In this document: positions 24,828 through 34,109 of the stretch, piece after piece
Numbering within the stretch: the first letter of the stretch is position 1
Layout: each line of letters starts with the position of its first letter
NCBI RefSeq assembly: GCF_003688555.1
Contig: NZ_REFR01000011.1
Location: 1 to 64,000 of the forward strand
Length of the DNA: 64,000 bases
Origin: Eilatimonas milleporae
Lineage (GTDB): Bacteria > Pseudomonadota > Alphaproteobacteria > Sphingomonadales > Kordiimonadaceae
Reading direction: 5' to 3'
Made by a program: the position numbers and the translations under genes
The notes under the pieces: model-generated
What the model was told of the DNA's origin: nothing
The model's input: the letters and a program-made list of their open reading frames with translations, nothing else
Database searches by the model: none

Positions 24828-27800
24828 TCACGGGCTCGGATACACGGCCGTGGCGCCGACCTGCAGGACCCAGTCCTTGATCTCCGGTGTCTTGTCGCTG
24901 ACCAGGTTTTCCACCAGATACATCAGCCGCTCCGTATCCGTGCCATGGCCTGTGCAGAAGCGGTCCTGCAGATAGAAGGGCGGCGTTGCCTGATACAACA
25001 GCCTTGCCGTGACCCTGGCAACAGGTTTGCTGTCGGACGGCAGATCAAAGGCATAGGTCAGACTGTCGGCCCCGGTGATCGGGCTGTCCCCACCGGGCGG
25101 CGGCGGGGCCTCGGTATCATAGTCGGGGTCGATGACGCCCGACGCATTGGTCACACCGACCGCTGTCGTGTCTTCAGCCAGGTTGGGCTGCGCGCCCAGG
25201 GCCTTGGCGATCCTGACGCGATGCGCCAGCGGCAAAAAGCCGGACGGGTAAAGCCGGTTGTCTTTGACCTCCGCACAGATCGACAGGAAACTGGTTGTCA
25301 ACGTGCCTTCGGGTTTCGCGGCATGGCCGCAGCTTTTCGTCGTTGCGCCGGCCGGCGGCGTGCTGACCAGTTCCTGATAGATTTGCGCCTGATCCTGCGC
25401 CGTGATCAGCTCATAATGCGGCTGATGCGGCCTGTCCGTCCAGTCGGCCGGCCGCCTGCACTGTTTGGTCCACCAGACCTCGCCCGTGATCGTTTCCTGT
25501 TCTTGCGTGCCCTTGACGATTTGCCCGGCCGGGTTCACGGCCCCCGATTGCCACAGCACGGTGTCGTTGGCATCATACGCGGTGAACTCGATAAAGGCGC
25601 GGCGGAACCCGACGCCGGACGGGAACTTATGCCCGGTCAGGTTCGTCACCGTCACGTCATAGGCATGGCCGTAGGCTTTTTGGGTCTTCGGATTGGTTGG
25701 CGCGGATGTGCTTTTCGTCACCGCCACGCTCGCCGTTGCATCGTCTGCATTGTCGAGCATGGCAAGCTTTGTCAGATCGGCCGGGTTCAAGCCGTTGCTG
25801 ACAAGCATCGGGCTCTGGGACGGAATGCCGAGCACGCTCGGGAATTGGTCCGCCATTTCCACAAGGAACATGTTCAGACCGACCAGCGTATGCTTGGCAA
25901 AGCCTTCGCGGTAGGGCAGATCGATAGCGTCCGCCGATTCCGCATAATCGGTGACCGGATAATTCGTACGCTCCTGAATGCCAGCGATCTTGCTGACGAA
26001 ATCATCGCCCTTGGGCGTCTTGCTGGGCATGTGACAGTCCTGGCATTCGCCCGCCTTGCTGCCGGGATCGGGTTTGCCCAGCAGATACTGGTCCAGAAGT
26101 TTGCCAGAACGGAAATCGCTGAAGGCCCATTCCGGATAGGTCGTCTGTTCATAGACATAGCCAAGAATATTCGGCTCTGGGCTGTTTTTGTCCGTCTCGC
26201 CCAGCACCGGCAAATGCACCGTATGGCAGGATCCGCAAACGGCGGAGTCCGTAAAGCCCTCGTGATATTGCGGCGTGATGCCGAGGGCGTTCTGCATCGG
26301 CACGGGTCTGATCGCGCCGGCCTTGTCGTCCGGGCCGCCAAACGGGCCGTTGATATCCGTGGCCGGACCAACCTTGAAGCTGCCGGTGAACGTGGCGGCA
26401 AAGTTGGTGTTGGGCGGTTTGCCCGCGCCGTTCTGGCTGAAGATGTCCTGACGTTGCTCAACACATACGTTACGCGGCGCGACAGGGGCCGTTGCATGAC
26501 CGCTGCCAGTGTTGCCGGTGGCAACGGTGGCATCGGCAAAGTCCATGCGGTGACAGGCGGTGCAATTGATGCCATCCCGGGCGAGCGCCGCGTGACGCGC
26601 TGCCAGGTCATCGAATGTTTTTGGAACGGTGTTCACAGCGCTGCGCGTGAAATCTTCGCAGGTGTTTGTTTTCGCATCATAGGTGTCGATTTGAAACTGG
26701 CGCTGGCCTGAAATGCCGTGGCAGCCCAGACAGGTGTTGTCGATGAAATCCGGCAGGGTCTTGTCCTCACCGGTGCCCGGGTGGAAGGTCTGGGTCTCCG
26801 AGGCCAGTTGCGCGAAAAAGATCGGATCCCGTCCGGCCAGTCCCATCGGAGAGGTCCGCCAGGTGGCGTAAGGCGAATAATTGTAAAGATACGGTACGGG
26901 TACGCCGCTGCCGGCATTCTCCACCAGCCGCGCATGTTCCGCCACCGTCAGCGGCTGGGTCATGTCAAACTGCATCCCCGTACCGCCCGCGTCATGGCAG
27001 CCGGCACATTGGTCCGATGTCAGATACTGGCTGGTATCTTTCAGCGGACCCGCGAAGGCGGTTGCCGTGTCATAGGTCGCGCTGATCATGCTGATACCGT
27101 CCGCGTCCGTGGGAACCGGGGTTTTGTCGTACAGATAGGTCTCGACCAGGCCCGCGACCGCCGCCAGGGCCCCGTCCATCGTCTTGTCCACCGTCTTGTC
27201 CATCGTTTCGTCCCGGGCCTGTGCCGCATCGATCGCGGCCTGCAGGGCGCGTTCCTTGTGCCCGTCCGGGGGGGAGAGCGGCGGCCTGACGGCCGCGGTC
27301 GACGGTGTCAAGGCGACCGGATCGCTGAACACCTGTTTTTCAAACCATGCATTGGTCAAATAGCTGTGGGGCTCGCCCGTGCCGAGCTGCATGTTGTTCA
27401 TGCTGGAAAAGGTCGAGTTGTCGATCGCGGACGCGTGACAGTTCAGGCAATACTGCCCAAAGCCCATCGCCGGCGCGCCCTGATACTGCGCGGGCCAGTC
27501 ATTGGCCGAGACGTTCTTGGTGGTCGGGTGTGGCTTGTATTTCGTGTTTTGCGTCGCGAAATTCTTTTGCGCCTTGGTCTTGGTCTCGCCAAGCGCCAGA
27601 CCGTAATATCCCCAATACCAGCCGTCTTGCGTTGCCGCCGCGTCACGCACCATGAAAGCGATGCCGTTTTCGGGATAGAGGGTCATCGGATCGCGGTCCT
27701 GGCACACGGTGGCGGGCGCGGGAAACATTTCCTTCACGATGATCGCGCCATCGGGCATCGGGGTTTCCGGGGGGGTATACCGCGAGTCATCCCCTTTTCG

Positions 27801-28268
27801 GTACTGGGATATCCACTCATAGGCGGTCTGATTGTACCAGATCACGGCGGGGTCATGAAAACCCTTGCTCCTGGTTTGCCATTTGCCGGAACCGGAAGCG
27901 CCAAATGTCACGCCGGTGGCCATGTCCGGGCCCAGCTGGCGCACGAATTTGTCGCGGTACCAGCCCTCACCCGTGGGAACGCCGTTGCTGATGGGAGCCA
28001 GACGGCGATGGCACATATTGATGAAGAACTGGCTGACCAGATTTTCATACACTTCAGGCGCCGATTTATCGCCGACGGGTTGGGTCGCGCTGGGTGTTTC
28101 GAGCTGTGCCTCAAGCTGCGCGCACGTCGTGCCCTCGAATGTCCCTTTGGTCGGTTGAAGGTCCGCCGCGGTACTGTAGGGTTTTGGCGGTGTTGCCTCG
28201 CACCAGATCCCGGCCTGCGCGGAAAACGAGAAGACAACCATCGAAACGGCAGAAACAAAGGCTTTCAT
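24828..28268 (-). CDS. secreted six-haem c-type cytochrome
   Basis: 1146 aa with a Sec signal peptide (MKAFVSAVSMVVFSFSAQAG). Six CXXCH haem-binding sites occur in order: CLNCH (~276), CAGCH (~421), CLGCH (~512), CTACH (~568), CGSCH (~678) and CQDCH (~742). The last ~400 residues carry no haem motif and include a beta-rich part (AYGHAYDVTVTNLTGHKFPS), so the protein is probably a catalytic or surface electron-transfer enzyme. ATG 28268 follows GGGGGAAA; an in-frame extension to 28421 has no signal-peptide logic. A palindrome lies ~150 bp upstream. Redox partner and substrate are unknown. Confidence 0.88.
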   Translation of the reverse strand: MKAFVSAVSMVVFSFSAQAGIWCEATPPKPYSTAADLQPTKGTFEGTTCAQLEAQLETPSATQPVGDKSAPEVYENLVSQFFINMCHRRLAPISNGVPTGEGWYRDKFVRQLGPDMATGVTFGASGSGKWQTRSKGFHDPAVIWYNQTAYEWISQYRKGDDSRYTPPETPMPDGAIIVKEMFPAPATVCQDRDPMTLYPENGIAFMVRDAAATQDGWYWGYYGLALGETKTKAQKNFATQNTKYKPHPTTKNVSANDWPAQYQGAPAMGFGQYCLNCHASAIDNSTFSSMNNMQLGTGEPHSYLTNAWFEKQVFSDPVALTPSTAAVRPPLSPPDGHKERALQAAIDAAQARDETMDKTVDKTMDGALAAVAGLVETYLYDKTPVPTDADGISMISATYDTATAFAGPLKDTSQYLTSDQCAGCHDAGGTGMQFDMTQPLTVAEHARLVENAGSGVPVPYLYNYSPYATWRTSPMGLAGRDPIFFAQLASETQTFHPGTGEDKTLPDFIDNTCLGCHGISGQRQFQIDTYDAKTNTCEDFTRSAVNTVPKTFDDLAARHAALARDGINCTACHRMDFADATVATGNTGSGHATAPVAPRNVCVEQRQDIFSQNGAGKPPNTNFAATFTGSFKVGPATDINGPFGGPDDKAGAIRPVPMQNALGITPQYHEGFTDSAVCGSCHTVHLPVLGETDKNSPEPNILGYVYEQTTYPEWAFSDFRSGKLLDQYLLGKPDPGSKAGECQDCHMPSKTPKGDDFVSKIAGIQERTNYPVTDYAESADAIDLPYREGFAKHTLVGLNMFLVEMADQFPSVLGIPSQSPMLVSNGLNPADLTKLAMLDNADDATASVAVTKSTSAPTNPKTQKAYGHAYDVTVTNLTGHKFPSGVGFRRAFIEFTAYDANDTVLWQSGAVNPAGQIVKGTQEQETITGEVWWTKQCRRPADWTDRPHQPHYELITAQDQAQIYQELVSTPPAGATTKSCGHAAKPEGTLTTSFLSICAEVKDNRLYPSGFLPLAHRVRIAKALGAQPNLAEDTTAVGVTNASGVIDPDYDTEAPPPPGGDSPITGADSLTYAFDLPSDSKPVARVTARLLYQATPPFYLQDRFCTGHGTDTERLMYLVENLVSDKTPEIKDWVLQVGATAVYPSP

Positions 28269-28595
28269 GAACGGTTTCCCCCAAACGTCTTTTTTAAGCA
28301 ACTTGGAGACGCCGGCACACTGACGCCTTGACAGACAGGGCAGCGGGTACGGTGACGACAAGGGTCTTTTCCCCAAGTCGAAGACCCGGTTGGCAGGCAG
28401 GAAATCACCGCCTAAACACAATTAATGATTGTGTATTAATTTCATCCGGGTGTCAATTGCAAAGCCGTTTGGTCTGGTGCGGCAATCCGTTCGGGGACGA
28501 AACTGCGGCAAGACACTGAAAAAGACCGATGGGTTCGATGGAATAGGTCAGCCGGTCCGCCAAAATGCCTTGGGTGGCGGTTGGCTTCCGGCCGG
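28269..28595. other. intergenic region upstream of the six-haem cytochrome
   Basis: It contains a stem-loop GGGTCTT (28362-28368) / AAGACCC (28381-28387), which may terminate the upstream propeller gene, and the AT-rich palindrome at 28416-28434. No gene is seen. Confidence 0.5.
28416..28434. promoter_or_regulatory. operator-like palindrome upstream of the cytochrome operon
   Basis: ACACAATTAATGATTGTGT has 7-bp perfect arms around TAATG and lies about 150 bp before the cytochrome start in the only AT-rich patch of the interval. The binding protein is unknown. Confidence 0.5.
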
Positions 28596-29888
28596 TTACG
28601 GTTTGATCGTCACCAGCATAATCCGATTGGTGCCGCTTTGGTGGATCAGAAGATTGCCGTCGGCGGTGGCGCGCATGTGCCGGACGATGCCGGCATGGAC
28701 GCCCCCCGACGGGATGGCCCAACTTTCGAAGGACTCCGTTTCGGGGTCGAAACGGATCAGCGTGTCTGGTCGCATGCCGGATTCATTGTACCAGACGATA
28801 CCGTCGATTACCGCGATGGCGTATGGGTGGGCGGCAGCACCGCTGGGTGACGGCCATTCGCGGATTTTGTCGCTGTCGGGGTCATAATGGCCAAGGCGCC
28901 CCTGTCCCGAATTCACATACCAGATGGTGCCGTCATCGGCGATGTCCAGGCGGCGGACGGTGGTGCCCGGTGTGGGCAGGGCTACTTCCCGTACATCCAT
29001 GGTGTCCCTGTCGACGCGCAGCAGGCAGGGGCGGCCGTTGCAGGCCACCCAGGGCACCCCGTCGGCGTCGATCTTGATACCGTAGGGTTTGGATTTGGCG
29101 CTCGGCGCGGTTGTCAGGGACACGGCGCCCGTCACCGGGTCCAGGCGACCGATCATATTGCTGTGCTGCAGGGTGAACCACAGGATGCCCTCGGCATCGA
29201 AGATGGCCGAATGCGGATCGCGGGCCGCCGGGTCGGGCATGGGATATTCGGTGATATCCCCGGTGGACGGGTCGAGGACACCGACCGTGCCGTTCCTGTT
29301 GCCGGTGTACCAGACCCGGTCGGCGGTATCCACGGTCACGGTGTGGGGGTGGGCGCCCGCTGGCATGGGATATTCGGTCATCTCGCCGCTTGCGGGATCA
29401 ATGCGGCCGATCAGATTGCCCCACTGCCCGGCCCACCACACAGCGCCGTCCTGCGCCTGAACCGGGTCCCTGGGTCGTTGTCCCAGGGTCGGCACCACCC
29501 ATTCGGTAAAGGTGATGTCTCTTTTGGCCGGGATGATCACGGGTGTGCGCCTGTCGTTCGGCGGAAAGTGGGTCGCCAGATAGTCGGCAATCACGGCCCG
29601 GTCTTCCGGCACGGCGGACAGGTCGATCATCGTGGCGGTCAGATCGCGCCATCCTCTTCTGTCATAGCCGGAACTGCGCGGGATCAGGTTGGTGCCGTGG
29701 CAGCCCGTGCAATAGGTTTGCACCTGTTCCCGACCCGCCCCGGCCGGCAGACCGTCAGCCCCGGCGGGCGGGATGAAGCCGCCACCACCCAAGGCAACGG
29801 CGAGCGCGGCCATCGCATGGCACGCCCAGGATGTGTTACGCCCTTTGTTCCAAAGCTTGTTTCGGTTGGCCGTCGGATTGTCACACAT
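28596..29888 (-). CDS. cytochrome c / Vgb-type beta-propeller fusion
   Basis: 430 aa. The start is ATG 29888 with GGAG upstream. A signal-like helix (MAALAVALGGGGFIPPAGA) is followed by a single-haem cytochrome c domain (YCTGCHGTN). Then come blades of a virginiamycin-B-lyase-like propeller with recurrent DPASGEMTEYPMP-type units and LWFT/VWYT strands. True Vgb lyases are cytosolic and lack haem; a haem-tethered periplasmic version suggests a redox enzyme or sensor instead of antibiotic linearisation. It is probably co-expressed with the six-haem cytochrome downstream, though separated by 327 bp. Confidence 0.8.
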   Translation of the reverse strand: MCDNPTANRNKLWNKGRNTSWACHAMAALAVALGGGGFIPPAGADGLPAGAGREQVQTYCTGCHGTNLIPRSSGYDRRGWRDLTATMIDLSAVPEDRAVIADYLATHFPPNDRRTPVIIPAKRDITFTEWVVPTLGQRPRDPVQAQDGAVWWAGQWGNLIGRIDPASGEMTEYPMPAGAHPHTVTVDTADRVWYTGNRNGTVGVLDPSTGDITEYPMPDPAARDPHSAIFDAEGILWFTLQHSNMIGRLDPVTGAVSLTTAPSAKSKPYGIKIDADGVPWVACNGRPCLLRVDRDTMDVREVALPTPGTTVRRLDIADDGTIWYVNSGQGRLGHYDPDSDKIREWPSPSGAAAHPYAIAVIDGIVWYNESGMRPDTLIRFDPETESFESWAIPSGGVHAGIVRHMRATADGNLLIHQSGTNRIMLVTIKP

Positions 29889-30025
29889 GGTCGGGCTCCA
29901 TTGCCACGGGAACCGCTTCACAATATTCGCTCCGGCAGCGGAAGGCACACGAAAACCCCCGAAAGACGGCGGGGCCGGACCGGTTCGGCACCATCAGATA
30001 CTTCGTTTCAGGGAGGGGGGATATC

Positions 30026-31390
30026 CTAACCTGCCGCCTTGAGGTCGCCCAGCAGGGCGACAACATCCTGCGAGGCCTTCTCCATCTCGTCGAATTGCGC
30101 CAGGGCCCCCACCCGGTCGCCTGTGGCGAACAGTTCGGCGGCTTTTTTCCCGTGGTTGTGAACGGCGGCATGCGGGGCTTCAATCTTCTTGAAGGCGGGA
30201 TGCCGGATAATCGCCTCATCCTTGATCTGGTAATACCATTTCCCCAGCCGGCACTCATGGTGGCTCGCCAGTTCCGAGCTTTTGAGTTCGGCGGCCCCGA
30301 CCAGCATGGCCGCCAGTTTCTTCTTCCACAGAAAATGGTCGGACATTGCATAATCAATCACGGCGTTGGGGATCTCCATCGCCTGAAACTCACCGAGAAT
30401 CGTGTCGATCAGTTTCGAGGAGCGATTGACCGCCGCGACGGCTTTCTCCGCATTGGCGGCCGAGTGGTCGGTCTTCTCGCGGATCACATTGACACTGCGC
30501 GCCACTTCCTGAACCACGGCCGATTGTTCCGTGACGCTGGAGGCCGTCGCAGACATCTGGGCGGTGACATTGCGGACCGCGTCGACAATGCCCCTGATCT
30601 GTTCGCCTGTTTCATGGATTTCGCCGCGCTGTGTATCGACCGTGGTGGCGGTTTCGCTCATCGCCGTCGACATATGGCTCATCTCATCGCCGATCGTGCC
30701 GATCTTGTGGCGGATATCGTCCGTCGCCTTGGCGGTCTGACTGGCCAGTTGCTTGACCTCGCCGGCAACCACGGCAAAGCCCTTGCCGCTTTCGCCGGCA
30801 CGCACCGCTTCGATCGTTGCGTTCAGGGCCAAAAGGTTGGTTTGCTTGGCAATCTCGTCGATGCTTGTCAGGACGGCTGCGATATCCTGAAAGGCGGTGG
30901 TCAGGCGCTCCATACGCTCGCCGGCGGTCGTGACGGTGCGCGAGATCATATCGATGCCCTCGATCGCGCGGGTGACGGAGGCCAGCCCGGCATCGACCGA
31001 GTTTTCGGTTGCCTGGGCGTCCTCGACCACGGCGTTGCTGGCCTCTGAGATCTGGTTGACCGTCGCGTCAAGCTCTTCCATCGCCGCTGCGATTGTCTGT
31101 GTGTTATTGGCGACATCCCGCACGTCACCGGTGACAAAGGACACTGCGGCGGTGGTTTCGCTGGCCTGCATGGAGAAAGAAACGGTGCGTACCAGATCCC
31201 GCCGCCGCTGTTGGTTGAGGGCATCCATTAAACGGCCCACAGCCTCCGCCAGTGGGCCTTTTGTCTTTGGTGTCTGTGAATAATCGCCGTCCGCCATTGC
31301 CTCCAGGCAGGCGATGATTTCCTGTTCCTGGGCACCGCCGGCTACGGCTTCACAGCCGTTTGTGACGGTGGTGTTGTGGTGCTGATCCAT
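30026..31390 (-). CDS. soluble methyl-accepting chemotaxis protein with CZB domain
   Basis: 454 aa with no membrane segment. The signalling hairpin tip is present ([20 protein letters not shown], then [15 protein letters not shown]). The C terminus is a chemoreceptor zinc-binding (CZB) domain with its His/Cys pattern: [19 protein letters not shown] and [16 protein letters not shown] receptors respond to zinc or oxidants such as hypochlorous acid via the Zn-Cys group. ATG 31390 is chosen for its AGGAC site; ATG 31429 would add 13 residues with a weaker site. It lies next to cytochrome genes, which suggests redox taxis, but no che genes are nearby. Confidence 0.9.
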   Translation of the reverse strand: MDQHHNTTVTNGCEAVAGGAQEQEIIACLEAMADGDYSQTPKTKGPLAEAVGRLMDALNQQRRRDLVRTVSFSMQASETTAAVSFVTGDVRDVANNTQTIAAAMEELDATVNQISEASNAVVEDAQATENSVDAGLASVTRAIEGIDMISRTVTTAGERMERLTTAFQDIAAVLTSIDEIAKQTNLLALNATIEAVRAGESGKGFAVVAGEVKQLASQTAKATDDIRHKIGTIGDEMSHMSTAMSETATTVDTQRGEIHETGEQIRGIVDAVRNVTAQMSATASSVTEQSAVVQEVARSVNVIREKTDHSAANAEKAVAAVNRSSKLIDTILGEFQAMEIPNAVIDYAMSDHFLWKKKLAAMLVGAAELKSSELASHHECRLGKWYYQIKDEAIIRHPAFKKIEAPHAAVHNHGKKAAELFATGDRVGALAQFDEMEKASQDVVALLGDLKAAG

Positions 31391-31626
31391 GTGCGTCCTG
31401 CCCGTTGAAAACACTTTAGTGAACACCATTCCATCGGTGTAATCCCCCCGACCTGAGGCGCCTCCCCGCGCGGGTCGCGGCCGTGGTGCTCCGAATATGC
31501 CGGTGACAGCATGGGCCGAGCGTGCAGGAAATTAAGTTAATCCATTATTAGCGGCCGCTTTTCGTCATGCGCTTGGGGTGCGATATGCGAATGCGCGGCC
31601 GGGGCGATGGATAAACTACCTTTATC

Positions 31627-31665
31627 CAGGGGGCGTGTCCGTCAGGGACACTGGCGCGCCCCCTG
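31627..31665. other. nested inverted repeat
   Basis: CAGGGGGCG (31627-31635) pairs with CGCCCCCTG (31657-31665). Inside it TGTCC pairs with GGACA. It may be a terminator or a structured leader; no T run is seen on the plus strand. Confidence 0.5.
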
Positions 31666-31696
31666 AAATCGTGTGCCTCCATCCCCGGCGCCGGCC

Positions 31697-31714
31697 TGAC
31701 TGACCAGTCAGTCA
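31697..31714. promoter_or_regulatory. dispersed palindrome, copy 5
   Basis: Exact TGACTGACCAGTCAGTCA, about 189 bp upstream of the E1 gene start. Confidence 0.6.
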
Positions 31715-31902
31715 CGATGGCTTGCCCGTGGGGCCGGTCAGCACCGCCGGGCGCAACCCTGACGCCTTTGCCATGCCGGAAAATACGCGCAGGCTGCATT
31801 TGCCGCATGCTATCCGGGCAAATACTGGATACTGATACGGGATATAGGCTCTTGCTTTCGGGCCCACTGTTGATGTGCCGGTGAATTTTTTGAGGGAATG
31901 GG

Positions 31903-34107
31903 ATGGACCGCGCGGATATTGTTCATGAGAATTTTCTGAACCGGGTCAGGGCCGGGAGCTTGCCGCCGCCTGCCGGCAACACGGGCCTGGTCGAGGCGGG
32001 GCTGACGCCGGAAGCCCTGGTGGAGATTTTTCACGCCCAGCTCACCAGCCGTCAGCTCGACCGGACCTCGCGCAAATTGCAGGCCCGGGGCGAGGGGTTT
32101 TATACCATCGGCTCCTCGGGCCATGAAGGCAACGCGGCCATTGCCACGGCCTGCCGGCCCACCGATATGGCGTTTCTGCATTACCGCGATGCCGCCTTTC
32201 AGATCGCGCGGTCGCGGCAGGTGCCCGGCACGACGGTGATCTGGGACATGCTGCTCAGCTTCACCGCCTCCAGCGAGGACCCCATCTCAGGCGGGCGGCA
32301 CAAGGTGCTGGGCTCAAAGTCGCTGACCATCCCGCCGCAAACCTCGACAATTGCCTCCCATCTGCCGAAGGCCGTCGGCGCCGCCTACAGCGTCGGTCTC
32401 GCCAGGCGGCTGCGGCCGGACCATCGCGCCATGGCCGACGACGCCATTGTGCTGTGCAGTTTCGGCGATGCCTCGCTCAACCATTCGACGGCGCAGGGCG
32501 CCTTGAACACCGCCGGCTGGACTGCCTATCAGCATGTGCCGCTGCCGCTTCTGTTCGTGTGTGAGGACAATGGCATCGGCATTTCGGTGAAAACGCCGAA
32601 GGACTGGGTGGCCGCGTCCGTGTCCGGCCGCCCCGGTCTGACCTATCTGCGCTGCAACGGGCTGGACGTGGTCGAAACCCATGCCGTCGCCCGTGACGCG
32701 GTCGCCCATGTTCGCCGCCATAAAGCACCGGTGTTCCTGCATATGACCTGCGTGCGGCTATACGGTCATGCCGGTGCCGATGCCCAGACGGCCTATCTCA
32801 GCCGCCAGGAAATCGAGGCGGACGAGGCCAATGACCCGCTGTTGCACACCGCCCGGCGGCTGATGGACCTCGGCATCATGACAGCGGACGAGGTGGTGGA
32901 AACCTACACCGCAGTCGGCGCACGGGTGGAGCGCGCGGCGCGGCAGGTGGTCACCCGGCCGAAACTGAAAACCGCAGCGGATGTCAAGGCCAGTCTGATC
33001 CCCCCGACACGGCTGTGCAGGCCGGTTGCCCCGGTCGCGCAGGCGGCGCGCGAGACGACATTCGGCAGCAGCGACATGCGGCAGATGGGCGAACCGCTTC
33101 ACATGGCCAAACTGATCAACATGACGCTCACCGACCTGATGCTGCAACATGGCGAGATCGTTCTCGCCGGCGAGGATGTTGGCCCAAAGGGCGGCGTTTA
33201 CGGTGTGACCCAGCGTCTCAGCCAGCGCTTCGGGCGTCACCGGGTGATCGACACGCTGCTCGATGAACAGTCCATTCTCGGCCTGGCGATCGGTCTGGCG
33301 CACAACGGCCTGCTGCCCATACCGGAAATCCAGTTTCTCGCCTATCTGCACAATGCCGAGGACCAGTTGCGCGGCGAGGCCGCGACCCTGCCCTTTTTCT
33401 CAAACGGTCAATACAGCAACCCCATGGTGGTACGGATCGCCGGTCTTGGCTACCAGCGGGGCTTCGGCGGCCATTTCCACAATGACAACTCGCTCGCCGT
33501 GCTGCGCGACATTCCCGGTATCATTCTCGCCTGTCCGTCCAACGGGCGCGACGCGGTATTGATGCTGCGCGAAAGCGTGCGCCTTGCCCGTGAGGACCAG
33601 CGTGTCGTCGTTGTTGTCGAGCCCATCGCGCTTTATATGACGCGGGATCTGCACACCGCCGGTGACGGCGGCTGGGCCCACATGTATCCGGATGTGGAGG
33701 ACCGCGCCGCCCTGGGCACGGTGGATGTGCGCGGACAGGGCACCGATCTCGCCGTGGTCACCTATGGCAACGGGGTCTATCTGTCCTGTCAGGCGGAAAA
33801 AATTCTCGCCGAACAGCACGGTCTGTCCGTGCGCATCGTCGACATGCGCTGGCTGTCCCCCATGCCGGCCGACGCCATTTTGGAGGCCGTCGCCCCGTGT
33901 CGGAAAGTCCTGATCGTCGATGAATGCCGCGCCACCGGCTCGCAGAGCGAGGCTTTGGTGACACTGTTTGCCGAACACGCCGGCAAGGTGGTCTCCCGCC
34001 TGGCCGCCGAGGACTGTTTCATCGCCACCGGCCCGGCCTACGGTGCGCCGTTGCCGTCCCGCGACGCTATTGTCGCGGCCGCCCTTGAACTGACGGCGGA
34101 GGTGTGA
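31903..34107 (+). CDS. fused E1 alpha-beta subunit of a 2-oxoacid dehydrogenase-type TPP enzyme
   Basis: 734 aa joining both E1 chains. The alpha-like half (about 20-350) holds the TPP/Mg motif as FGDASLNHSTAQGALNTA near 187, with GDA in place of GDG. The beta-like half (about 390-725) has VLAGEDVGPKGGVYGVT, LLDEQSILGLAIGLAHNGL and the transketolase C-terminal domain (LSVRIVDMRWLSPMPADAIL). E1 enzymes decarboxylate a 2-oxoacid and pass the acyl group to lipoyl-E2. No E2 or E3 gene lies nearby; instead an acyltransferase gene follows at once. ATG 31903 has GAGGGAATGGG. Its preferred 2-oxoacid is unknown. Confidence 0.85.
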   Translation: MDRADIVHENFLNRVRAGSLPPPAGNTGLVEAGLTPEALVEIFHAQLTSRQLDRTSRKLQARGEGFYTIGSSGHEGNAAIATACRPTDMAFLHYRDAAFQIARSRQVPGTTVIWDMLLSFTASSEDPISGGRHKVLGSKSLTIPPQTSTIASHLPKAVGAAYSVGLARRLRPDHRAMADDAIVLCSFGDASLNHSTAQGALNTAGWTAYQHVPLPLLFVCEDNGIGISVKTPKDWVAASVSGRPGLTYLRCNGLDVVETHAVARDAVAHVRRHKAPVFLHMTCVRLYGHAGADAQTAYLSRQEIEADEANDPLLHTARRLMDLGIMTADEVVETYTAVGARVERAARQVVTRPKLKTAADVKASLIPPTRLCRPVAPVAQAARETTFGSSDMRQMGEPLHMAKLINMTLTDLMLQHGEIVLAGEDVGPKGGVYGVTQRLSQRFGRHRVIDTLLDEQSILGLAIGLAHNGLLPIPEIQFLAYLHNAEDQLRGEAATLPFFSNGQYSNPMVVRIAGLGYQRGFGGHFHNDNSLAVLRDIPGIILACPSNGRDAVLMLRESVRLAREDQRVVVVVEPIALYMTRDLHTAGDGGWAHMYPDVEDRAALGTVDVRGQGTDLAVVTYGNGVYLSCQAEKILAEQHGLSVRIVDMRWLSPMPADAILEAVAPCRKVLIVDECRATGSQSEALVTLFAEHAGKVVSRLAAEDCFIATGPAYGAPLPSRDAIVAAALELTAEV

Positions 34108-34109
34108 CC

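Larger units (their letters stand above)
31391..31902. other. divergent intergenic region upstream of the chemoreceptor and E1 genes
   Basis: No gene is supported. It contains an AT-rich patch near 31530-31555 likely to serve the chemoreceptor promoter, a large GC stem-loop (31627-31665) and dispersed palindrome copy 5 (31697-31714). Confidence 0.5.

Noticed and set aside
24756-28331. Long plus-strand open frames (up to 651 aa) opposite the six-haem cytochrome
   Set aside because: Arg/His/Gly-rich products with no motif; the minus-strand gene has a signal peptide and six haem motifs.
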